This document shows, piece by piece, positions 48,885-55,865 of a stretch of 55,865 nt of DNA. The notes beneath the pieces were generated by a model. That model was not told where the DNA came from. It saw only the letters and a list, made by a program, of their open reading frames with translations, and did no database searches. The stretch's first letter is position 1. Each line of letters opens with the position of its first letter. Where the stretch lies: positions 1-55,865 of the forward strand of contig JBPOJF010000021.1 in assembly GCA_052033915.1 (NCBI GenBank). The letters are read 5' to 3'. A program made the translations under genes and the position numbers. The DNA comes from CALMZY01 sp052033915 (GTDB lineage: Bacteria; Verrucomicrobiota; Kiritimatiellia; CAIQIC01; JAGNIJ01).

Positions 48885-50639
48885 TCATGCTTGTTTTGCG
48901 GACTCCAGTCCCCGGGACGCGATCTCGGCCTTCACCTTCCCGATCAGCGCCTCGAGGCTCATCACTCCCTGGTCGCCGGCAGAGCGACTCCGAACGGACA
49001 CCATGCCGCTCTCGGCTTCCTTGGGGCCGAGAATCAGCATATACGGAATCTTTTCGAGCTGGGCGTTGCGGATTTTCGCGCCGACCTTCTCCGACCGCTC
49101 GTCCACCGTCACGCGGCATCCCGCCGCGCGAAGCTGGGCGGCGGCGGCGCGCGCCGGATCGATCTGTTTTTCCGTCAGCGGCATCACTCGGACCTGTTCC
49201 GGGGCCAGCCACAGCGGAAACGCCCCCGCGTAATGTTCCACGAGGATTCCGAAAAACCGCTCAATGCTGCCGAGCAGGGCCCGGTGCACCATGTACGGGC
49301 GATGCGCCTTGCCGTCCGCGCCGATGTACGTCAGGTCGAAGCGCTCCGGCAGATTGAAATCGAACTGGATCGTGCTCATCTGCCACTCGCGGCCGATGGC
49401 GTCCTTCACCCGCATGTCGATCTTGGGGCCGTAGAACGCGCCGCCGCCCGCATCCACCTCGTACGGAATGCCCTCGGCCTTCAGCGCCGCTTCCAGCGAC
49501 TCCGTGGCCTGCTTCCAGCGCGACTCCTCTCCGACGGCCCCCTCGGGGCGGGTCGAGAGATACGCGGAGATTTCGGAGAACCCGAACTGCTTCCACATGT
49601 CGATCGCGAACCGCATGGCCGTCTTGATCTCCGCCTCGATCTGCTCGGGCGTGCAGTAGATGTGCGCGTCGTCCTGCGTGAAGCCGCGGACGCGGAAGAG
49701 TCCGGCGAGCACACCGGCCTTTTCGTAGCGGTACACCGTGCCGAGTTCCGCCCAGCGCAGCGGCAGGTCGCGGTACGACCGTTTCTGCGACTGGTAAATC
49801 TGGATGTGAAACGGACAGTTCATCGGCTTGATGAAATACTTCACCTCGTCGATTTCCATCGGCGCGTACATGCTCTCGCGGTAGAAATCGAGGTGCCCGG
49901 ACGTCTCCCACAGGCCGCTCCGCCCGATGTGCGGCGAGTAAACAAGATCGTAGCCGCTCTCCAGGTGCCGTCCGCGCCAGAAATTCTCGATCTCGAACCG
50001 GATTCGCGCGCCCTTGGGATGCCAGAGGATCAGGCCGGGGCCGACCGCCTCCGACGTGCTGAACAGGTCCAGTTCACGGCCGAGCTTGCGGTGGTCGCGC
50101 AGCTTCGCCTCCTCGAGCTGCTTCAGGTGGAACGCCAGATCCTTCTCCGAGTGGAACGCCGTGCCGTACAACCGCTGGAGCATCGGGTTCGTCTCGCGGC
50201 CGCGATAGTACGAGCCGGCGACCGACAACAGCTTGATCGCCTTGATCCCGCCGGTGCTCTGGAGGTGCGGGCCGCGGCAGAGATCGATGAAATCGCCGCT
50301 CTTGTAGAACGTGATCTTCTCGCCCTCGGGGATATCCGCGAGGCGCTCGATCTTGAACTTCTGCCCGCGCTCGCGGATCAGCTTCTCGGCCTCGGCGCGC
50401 GTGACTTCGAGCAGCTCGAACGGGTGATTCTCGGAGATGATCTTCTTCATCTCCTTTTCGATCGCGTCGAAGTCCTCGGGGGCCAGGCGGTGGGCCAGGT
50501 CAAAATCGTAGTAGAAACCGTCGTCGGTGGAGGGGCCGATATCGAGCTGGACATTCTCGAACAGGCGACAAACCGCAGCAGCCATCACATGCGCCGCGCT
50601 GTGGCGCATTTTCTCAAGGTCAGAATTTGCGTGTTTCAT
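48885..50639 (-). CDS. thrS: Threonyl-tRNA synthetase (no TGS domain)
   Basis: Class II synthetase. The 584-residue protein lacks the N-terminal TGS domain of the standard form (E. coli 642) and starts at the editing domain (MRHSAAHVMAAAVCRLF, STDDGFYYDFD, RGPHLQSTGGIKAIKLLSVAGSYYRG). The catalytic core has LILWHPKGARIRFEIENFW, MNCPFHIQIYQSQKRSYRDLPLRWAELGTVYRYEKAGVLAGLFRVRGFTQDDAHIYC and VHRALLGSIERFFGILVEHYAGAFPLWLAPEQVRV. The anticodon domain ends the protein. ATG 50639 is preceded by a palindrome-rich leader, suggesting an operator. It precedes infC by 39 bases. Confidence 0.96.
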   Translation of the reverse strand: MKHANSDLEKMRHSAAHVMAAAVCRLFENVQLDIGPSTDDGFYYDFDLAHRLAPEDFDAIEKEMKKIISENHPFELLEVTRAEAEKLIRERGQKFKIERLADIPEGEKITFYKSGDFIDLCRGPHLQSTGGIKAIKLLSVAGSYYRGRETNPMLQRLYGTAFHSEKDLAFHLKQLEEAKLRDHRKLGRELDLFSTSEAVGPGLILWHPKGARIRFEIENFWRGRHLESGYDLVYSPHIGRSGLWETSGHLDFYRESMYAPMEIDEVKYFIKPMNCPFHIQIYQSQKRSYRDLPLRWAELGTVYRYEKAGVLAGLFRVRGFTQDDAHIYCTPEQIEAEIKTAMRFAIDMWKQFGFSEISAYLSTRPEGAVGEESRWKQATESLEAALKAEGIPYEVDAGGGAFYGPKIDMRVKDAIGREWQMSTIQFDFNLPERFDLTYIGADGKAHRPYMVHRALLGSIERFFGILVEHYAGAFPLWLAPEQVRVMPLTEKQIDPARAAAAQLRAAGCRVTVDERSEKVGAKIRNAQLEKIPYMLILGPKEAESGMVSVRSRSAGDQGVMSLEALIGKVKAEIASRGLESAKQA

Positions 50640-50699
50640 TCAAGTCAGCAACTGCCGCAGTCGTGCTCCTGTTTCGCGTTCCCCATGAGGCCCTTCGTC

Positions 50700-50743
50700 T
50701 CATGGCTTGCCATGAAGAGTCCCGATCGCGCAAACGCATCGGG
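50700..50743 (-). promoter_or_regulatory. Palindromic leader between tRNA-Val and thrS
   Basis: TCATGGC-TT-GCCATGA (50700-50715) is a perfect palindrome; CCCGAT (50721-50726) pairs with ATCGGG (50738-50743). Both lie in the about 110 bases between tRNA-Val and the thrS start. They may form tRNA-processing signals, a thrS operator, or another repeat. Confidence 0.45.
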
Positions 50744-50751
50744 ACGACGAA

Positions 50752-50828
50752 TGGTGGGCGTAACAGGACTTGAACCTGTGACCCCTTCCATGTCAAGGAA
50801 GTGCTCTAGCCAACTGAGCTATACGCCC
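50752..50828 (-). tRNA. tRNA-Val (GAC)
   Basis: Minus-strand cloverleaf: acceptor GGGCGTA pairs with TACGCCC, the discriminator A is followed by an encoded CCA (complement of 50752-50754). The anticodon stem CTTCC/GGAAG encloses TTGACAT, so the anticodon is GAC. The D-arm has AGCTCAGTTGGCTAGAGC and the T-arm CAGGTTCAAGTCCTG. All regions are standard. It is followed on the same strand by thrS. Confidence 0.97.
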
Positions 50829-50877
50829 GCCTACGAAAATGCCTATTTCTACAGGGCTTTTCTGATTTCTCAAGCAG

Positions 50878-50906
50878 ATTATAGCACAGTTCGGATTTTC
50901 CGTCAT
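50878..50906 (-). promoter_or_regulatory. Promoter of tRNA-Val
   Basis: A perfect TATAAT (complement of 50878-50883) is preceded by TGC, an extended -10, and has a weak -35 (ATGACG) 17 bases further upstream. The transcript would begin about 43 bases before the tRNA. Confidence 0.7.
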
Positions 50907-51384
50907 TCCGGTTCCCGGAAAGAGTGTGGTCACACGCTGGTTACGCGGTCTTCGACACCAACACCAGCGGCTTGGGATTCAGCGATGCCAGGCGGTTTTC
51001 GCGCCGTTTTCCATAAGAGCCGCCGTGCGTTGTCCCCCTGCGGTTTTCCCCCTTTGGTGTGGTCCGCTGAAAAGGGGGAATCAGGAAAGGGGGTTTCCAA
51101 AGGGGGAAAACTGAAGGGGGAAAACGCATGCCCGCCGCCGCCCGCCGCGCCAACATCCCCGTGCCGCGCTGCCCGAAGGGAAGCGGCACGGGGGCTTGGG
51201 GGCTCTTCGCGCGCGCCGTACGCATCGCAGGAGACGTGCCAGTGCGTCGTCGCACTGGCGCGGCTCCTGGGCGCGCGCGTCCTGCGCGAGTGAGCGTAAG
51301 CGAGTGAGCATAACGAGCGACCAACGGGAGCGAGTAGCCCGAGGGCCGCGCCAGCGGCCCGAGGTAAGCAACACAAGCCAGCGA
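50907..51384. repeat. Repeat-rich intergenic region
   Basis: No gene is seen in about 480 bases. GTTTTCCCCCTTTGG (51043-51057) pairs perfectly with CCAAAGGGGGAAAAC (51097-51111), 15 bp. Four G5 tracts at about 11-base intervals (51074-51120) could form a G-quadruplex. Further on, GCCAGTGCG-TCGT-CGCACTGGC is a 9-bp palindrome, and AGCGAGTGAGC-type repeats and a GGGCCGC/GCGGCCC hairpin follow. Composition is unlike the genes on either side. Confidence 0.65.
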
Positions 51385-51915
51385 TTACGGTACAGCCGTA
51401 GCAACACCACGATCAATAATGCTGACGTTAACGGCGCTGAACTTCCACTGACCGTTTGTCTCCACAACGCGGATATCGTACTTCTCACGCACAGTCATCT
51501 TGCCTCGGGACGACACAACCACCGCGACGATCTGAGTAGGCGACTGATTGGGAAAAGCTTGGAAGTTCTCCAGTTTGATGCTGTGGAAGCCAGCCCGTTC
51601 ATGCGCAGCAGCAAAATCACGGCCCCGAGATTCTGGAATGGCATCTTCGCGTTCAACACCCGCAATAGCCTTGCGCGCCTCGGGCGTCAGATAGAAAAGG
51701 TAATCTCCCAAATTCGCCTCCACGTTGCTCTTCAAGAACCCGAGGAACGTCTTCTGTGGAGTCGAACAGTCGCGGTGCGGAAGGGTGTTCGCCACCGTGC
51801 GCGAAAGCTCTTGTCCCTGAAGTGCTGCCAACGAAGGAGATTCTTCAGGCGGGCCGCCATGCACAGACAACGCAAACGCGAGAAGGAACGGAAGAAGTGT
51901 TGTTGGTTTTACCAT
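51385..51915 (-). CDS. Small secreted protein, partner gene of the caspase-like protein
   Basis: The 176-residue product starts with a signal peptide (MVKPTTLLPFLLAFALSVHGG). A following region (FLGFLKSNVEANLGDYLFYLTPEARKAI) and an alternating beta-rich C-terminal half (KMTVREKYDIRVVETNGQWKFSAVNVSII) suggest an NTF2-like alpha/beta fold, but no family is recognised. The start ATGGTAA contains the stop of the large upstream gene, overlapping it by seven bases, so it is very likely translated with that gene. AGGTGG lies just upstream. Its function is unknown; an inhibitor, chaperone or accessory of the large protein is a reasonable guess. Confidence 0.7.
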   Translation of the reverse strand: MVKPTTLLPFLLAFALSVHGGPPEESPSLAALQGQELSRTVANTLPHRDCSTPQKTFLGFLKSNVEANLGDYLFYLTPEARKAIAGVEREDAIPESRGRDFAAAHERAGFHSIKLENFQAFPNQSPTQIVAVVVSSRGKMTVREKYDIRVVETNGQWKFSAVNVSIIDRGVATAVP

Positions 51916-54900
51916 GATCCACCTGACTTTGTGACATTGGTCCAGACTGGCGTTCCCGACGTTTCGTCCCAATACCAATAGACGTGAGGACTGCTGGTCG
52001 CATCGATGACGCAGGCATTGCGCCCGACGCCGAGGTCATTGGCTTGTTTCCACGCATCCACAATCGAAGCGCCTCCGCCCACAGCGGTCAGGAAGTTGGA
52101 GATGATTCCCGCCGAACCCTGATTATCAAGCGGAGCAGACCAGTTATAGCCCAAGAAGTACTTCGGCCCCGTCGGTTCCCACTGGGCACCAGGCGACCAC
52201 GCTCCTCCGGCGGCATACCACTGTAGCCAAGTGCCTAAGCCGAAGCTCTGGGCTCGGTAATCCTTAATGTCCAAGACAGAGCACCCGGCAAGGATTACGT
52301 AGTGCAAATCCTTATCCCAATAGCCGGTGACGTCGCTTGCCGAAAAGCCACCCTGCAAGACCGCGGTGTCATGGCCACCATGCCCCGAGTAGTAGAAGTA
52401 ATCCGCCTGATTCATGATCTGGCGTTTGTGACTGATCCCGCAACCGTACTCTGCGATAAGCACCTCTCGCCCCGCTGCAACAAAGAAAGTCTCATCAACG
52501 GGACTGTTCGGCGGCGTCGAACTGAGGTCGCCGTAATTGGTGCTTCGTCCGCGACTCTGTGCCGATGAGCCGCTCTCGAACGCTTCGCCGTCCGTGAGGT
52601 TGGAAGGATCGGAAGAACTGCTGCTTCCGTGATCGATCCACGCCTTTTCGTTAACCGAATCGCTCTCCTGACTCGGCAGGACACCGAGCGAAATCAGTTG
52701 CGCGCGCGTCAGCGCAATGCGCAATTCGGAGTACCCGCTTCCCTGCGTCAACGTCGTGTTCTGTGTGGTCAGCGTGAAGTCTTGGCCGCTCGGCGCGGTC
52801 TCGGAAGTCTTGACCTTCAACGTCGTGCCGAGCGCACTGAAAATGGTTTGCAGGTCGGCCAGTTGCGGTGTGATCTTGATCTTTATCCGCGCGTCCTTGT
52901 CCGAGAGGATGACTTTCTGCTCCTCTAAGTCGGTCCATCCCGAGTCGTCTGGATCGGCAAAGGTTATGTCCACCTTAAGGAGGTCCATTACCACCGACCG
53001 AATTGTCAGCCAGTGACCCGAACACTCACGCATCCAAGAAAAATAGCCGGGAGACCCCGACTCTGTGTAGCTGTACGCGGGCCAGTCGAAGTTGAGGGCC
53101 GTTATGGAGTATTCCGTGTTCCGCTCGATCTCGGCGATAAACGTCACATTGCTATTATACCAGAACCCGGGCTGGCCGCGGAACTTGATCTTCGCCGGAT
53201 CAATCGACTCGTTCGGCAATCGCCCATAGTCCAAGCCCGGAAACTGCAGATAGACAAGCTCCTTATCCTTGATCATGGAATTGTCGATGATATTCAATTC
53301 GCCATCCTGAACGATGCTGGAGAAGCCGACAGCCTCGTAATCACTATACTGAAACTGCTGTAGTCCAAAAGCTATCGAACCATTCGGACAGCTCGTAGGC
53401 CAGTTAGTTGTACAGTAATCGTCCGTGTGTTCTGTCTCCGTACCATCCCATGCCTTCGTCCACCAGTAGGTGGTGTGGCAGTGCTCCTCCATCTTGCTAT
53501 CCTGATCCCAGGTAACGACATCGCTAGACCTATAGATTTCACAATCATAGTTCTCGCCAATGTCGACCCGGCCTTTCACATTGAAATCACGATGTTCTTC
53601 GAACCTCCAACGCGTGATATTGTAGGTCGTCATAACAGGGTCCGCGTAGTAGCTTTGCCCGTTCAGAATCGCACAGGCTGATATCTTGCTTACTCCATTG
53701 CCCAACGGCACGACCGCATCGGTTCGGAAAGTCAGATTACTCCCCGGCACAATGGATGCCGATTGGCCATTCACGGTGACCACGGCGTTCGAGAACTCAG
53801 GCGAAGCGATACACGTCACGTACGTTGAATCGCTGTTGATAACCGCCCACGGCAAGGGGCTGGCGATCCGAAATACGAAACAGGTACTTCGAATCACAGT
53901 CCACTCGCACATCGAACTGTTCCCGGCCGCGTCAGAAGCCGTCGCTATCAGCCGGTTGCTTCCCTCAAAGAGCGGCAACACACCCCACACCTGGGTCTCC
54001 AATCCCACCGCCACAGCGTAAGGGCCGTTGGTGCCAAGAGGACTTTCGACCCGAAGGCTCACAATGGCCGTTCTATCGTCAATGCTACCCCGGAATGCGA
54101 GGTTGGCTTCATCTCCAAACGTGGAAATTCCATAGTTCCAGTTCGTTAGGCCGGCCTGCACCGTGAAGTCACTGGGCAGGTCAAGGCTCATAACGGGAGC
54201 GTTCGTGTCCAGTGACAGATCCTGCACAATGCTCAAGGTTTGGGTGACGCAGTTCCCCGCGGCGTCCGAACCGGTGATATCGACGAGGTTGGTTCCCGGG
54301 TTCAACATATATCGGCTCTTCCAGAACCGGCCGATGGACACGCCGTCGGCCCACTGGCCATTGAGTTTGACGCAAACGGAACTCACTTCGTCGGTGGCCA
54401 GACCCTCGATCGCAACCCATCGATCCGCCGTTACCAAGCCACTGGACGGATTCGTCACGCTCAGGAACGGCGGCATGGTGTCGAGAATGATCGAGGCAGT
54501 CCCTATGAAAAAGGTGTTTGTTCCTCCCCGGACTGCCAAGGCAGACACATAATGCTTGCCGTTGGTTTCATTGCTCAGCCCGAAGTAGACAAGTTCGCTA
54601 AATGGATTCGTGACGGCGTTTTCCATCGTCGGGACTTCGGCCAGGGCCAGTTGATCAGCGACCAGTCCTTGAATGCGAACTTGCAGATTCGTGGATTTCG
54701 CATAGAACGCACCCCCCTCGACTTCCATGCGCAAGCCGGGAACGCTCGCGCTGTTCAACGGATCGGCGCCCTGTTCGTATTCATACCCGTCGGATACCCA
54801 GTCGCCATCGGTATCGGCCAGAATCGAACTTGTCCCGAGGACTGCTTCAAGATCGTCGCTCAGCCCGTCGCCGTCCGTGTCGCCGGGGTTGTTCAGGGGA

Positions 54901-55865
54901 TTGGTGCCGGCTTCGATTTCTTGGCCGTCGGCGGCCCCGTCCCCGTCCGTGTCGGTCAGGTTCGGGTCGGTGTGATACAGGAACCTCTCTCGCGCATCTT
55001 TTATACCATCCCCGTCAGAATCGATATCGGCGTTTCCGATTACGAAAAACACCGGTCCGGGTTTGGCTTCTGTCATTTGATAAGCCCAGTAGACCGTGTC
55101 CGTTCCTTCCGTCAGAATGTTCGTCGCGGCCAGGGTCCACCAGAAACTGAGCAGGTTGGTGGCGGTAAATATCTCAATCCGATTCGTGAACCCGCTCGGA
55201 ATGTGCACGGCTATTTCGATATTCGTCAGCCCTTGCGCCGGACCTTGGATCGAAAGCCACAGATGGTTGCTGGCTTCCTCCATCCCCATCATCATCCGCA
55301 TTCCGCCGCCTTCGCCTGAGTCCTTCTGCTCGGCCTGCTGGGCTTCGGCTTCCACCGCTTCCTTCTCGGCCGCGCTCTTCGATTTCAGCGTCACCTGCCA
55401 CACGATCCGCCGTTGCGAGAGTTCCCGGTGCAGATATTGATCGTAATCCTCGTTCTTCTTCAGGGCCGGCCATTTCGGTGCGCGATAGACAATCTCTTCC
55501 CGACATTCCCCGCCCTCTTTCTCCGGCGCGCTCAGCACAGCCAGCTCTTCTTTCATCATGTCTTCGTAAATGACGATCTCTGTGCCGGAGCCGACCTGCT
55601 TGGCGAGTGTGCTGTTGTCGTCGAAGACGTACACGCCTTCGTTGAAGGTCCAGTACCAGTCCGGCTCTTCCTGCAATTCCTCGTAGCTGTATTCCTTCAA
55701 AAATTCTCCCGTCTGCCACCAGCCAGGCACGACGAGCGCGTAGTTGCGCTCCCGGAAATCGAGGTAGTGTTTGACCAGGTCGTCCCACGAGGAAACGGTC
55801 GGGAAATCGTCGCCAGAGAAGTTTTGCTCAAGTTGTGCGAGGGATAGCGCCAGCCCGGCGAGCAT
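51909..55865 (-). CDS. Very large secreted protein with TSP3 calcium repeats and a C-terminal caspase-like domain
   Basis: At least 1318 residues; the first codon is an ATG at the window edge, and MLAGLALSLAQ reads like the end of a signal peptide, so the true start probably lies outside. An acidic N-terminal region (about 15-200) precedes a Met/Gly-rich linker. Four thrombospondin-3-like calcium repeats (281-372: DSDGDGIKD, DTDGDGAADGQE, DTDGDGLSDDLE, DTDGDWVSDGYE) follow, then three Ig-like beta domains (about 380-780). The C-terminal 170 residues have YYSGHGGHD (His about 1162) and VILAGCSVLD (Cys about 1195), the dyad pattern of caspase/gingipain-fold peptidases. Composition looks less GC-rich than the flanks. 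Overlaps the next gene by seven bases. Confidence 0.75.
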   Translation of the reverse strand: MLAGLALSLAQLEQNFSGDDFPTVSSWDDLVKHYLDFRERNYALVVPGWWQTGEFLKEYSYEELQEEPDWYWTFNEGVYVFDDNSTLAKQVGSGTEIVIYEDMMKEELAVLSAPEKEGGECREEIVYRAPKWPALKKNEDYDQYLHRELSQRRIVWQVTLKSKSAAEKEAVEAEAQQAEQKDSGEGGGMRMMMGMEEASNHLWLSIQGPAQGLTNIEIAVHIPSGFTNRIEIFTATNLLSFWWTLAATNILTEGTDTVYWAYQMTEAKPGPVFFVIGNADIDSDGDGIKDARERFLYHTDPNLTDTDGDGAADGQEIEAGTNPLNNPGDTDGDGLSDDLEAVLGTSSILADTDGDWVSDGYEYEQGADPLNSASVPGLRMEVEGGAFYAKSTNLQVRIQGLVADQLALAEVPTMENAVTNPFSELVYFGLSNETNGKHYVSALAVRGGTNTFFIGTASIILDTMPPFLSVTNPSSGLVTADRWVAIEGLATDEVSSVCVKLNGQWADGVSIGRFWKSRYMLNPGTNLVDITGSDAAGNCVTQTLSIVQDLSLDTNAPVMSLDLPSDFTVQAGLTNWNYGISTFGDEANLAFRGSIDDRTAIVSLRVESPLGTNGPYAVAVGLETQVWGVLPLFEGSNRLIATASDAAGNSSMCEWTVIRSTCFVFRIASPLPWAVINSDSTYVTCIASPEFSNAVVTVNGQSASIVPGSNLTFRTDAVVPLGNGVSKISACAILNGQSYYADPVMTTYNITRWRFEEHRDFNVKGRVDIGENYDCEIYRSSDVVTWDQDSKMEEHCHTTYWWTKAWDGTETEHTDDYCTTNWPTSCPNGSIAFGLQQFQYSDYEAVGFSSIVQDGELNIIDNSMIKDKELVYLQFPGLDYGRLPNESIDPAKIKFRGQPGFWYNSNVTFIAEIERNTEYSITALNFDWPAYSYTESGSPGYFSWMRECSGHWLTIRSVVMDLLKVDITFADPDDSGWTDLEEQKVILSDKDARIKIKITPQLADLQTIFSALGTTLKVKTSETAPSGQDFTLTTQNTTLTQGSGYSELRIALTRAQLISLGVLPSQESDSVNEKAWIDHGSSSSSDPSNLTDGEAFESGSSAQSRGRSTNYGDLSSTPPNSPVDETFFVAAGREVLIAEYGCGISHKRQIMNQADYFYYSGHGGHDTAVLQGGFSASDVTGYWDKDLHYVILAGCSVLDIKDYRAQSFGLGTWLQWYAAGGAWSPGAQWEPTGPKYFLGYNWSAPLDNQGSAGIISNFLTAVGGGASIVDAWKQANDLGVGRNACVIDATSSPHVYWYWDETSGTPVWTNVTKSGGSW

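Noticed and set aside
50640..50960. Plus-strand frame reading GVTGLEPVTP and QLSYTPA across tRNA-Val
   Set aside because: The same antisense-of-tRNA artefact.
50930..51376. Minus-strand frame of 148 codons in the repeat-rich gap
   Set aside because: It is made by the G-rich and palindromic repeats (PFSFPPLETPF-type text) and has no start signal or domain.
1..55865. CRISPR arrays, integrases, transposases or prophage genes
   Set aside because: None seen; the repeats present are short palindromes, not regularly spaced direct repeats.

Overview
The window looks like a chromosomal segment of a PVC-superphylum bacterium, most likely Kiritimatiellota or a close verrucomicrobial relative. That placement is inferred from protein style, not from a marker tree. 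The signs are GC-rich housekeeping genes, RNase Y, very large secreted proteins with DGDG calcium repeats and a recurrent C-terminal tail, secreted polysaccharide enzymes, and short hairpin repeats in many gaps. No phage, integrase, transposase or CRISPR array was found.

Layout. 1-201: edge of a membrane-anchored protein. 627-5825 (-): glycogen branching enzyme, a GH94-type phosphorylase and a 43-residue protein. 5865-8638 (+): proB-proA and tRNA-Asp. 8815-16126 (-): an amino-sugar/UDP-GlcNAc operon read as DUF1015, beta-helix acyltransferase, glmM, nagB-like, yvcK-like. 16338-19784 (-): a five-module secreted protein. 19951-23452 (-): GT9 glycosyltransferase, ornithine and aspartate carbamoyltransferases, and a small conserved-looking protein. 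23782-24552 (+): HPr and a single-domain response regulator. 24594-27370 (+): a structured leader with terminator, then hisI-trpE-trpG. 27435-32331 (+): TPR protein, larB, larC and a GH10 xylanase. 32328-41268 (-): nadK, tlyA, HtrA-type protease, xseB, xseA, ymdB-like, rny, formyl-THF cyclo-ligase, rarA and a candidate 6S RNA. 41335-45054 (-): a small membrane protein, pheT and pheS. 45221-47405 (+): a second Deg-type protease and a DUF218 protein. 47538-50828 (-): rplT, rpmI, infC (AUU start), thrS and tRNA-Val. 50829-51384: a repeat-rich gap. 51385-55865 (-): a small secreted protein overlapped by a very large secreted protein ending in a caspase-like His/Cys domain.

How it fits together. 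Glycogen synthesis sits beside a phosphorolytic glycosidase. The DUF1015-to-yvcK operon links amino-sugar interconversion to a YvcK-family regulator. The lar genes make part of the nickel-pincer cofactor pathway. The translation genes are in their usual orders (infC-rpmI-rplT next to thrS; pheS-pheT). The most distinctive features are the candidate 6S RNA upstream of rarA, the hairpin-repeat families placed just after stop codons, the leader upstream of hisI-trpEG, catalytic-motif variants in NagB, HisI and OTC, the double-length YvcK, and the caspase-like secreted protein with its translationally coupled partner. All functions are read from sequence and family knowledge; no searches were run.
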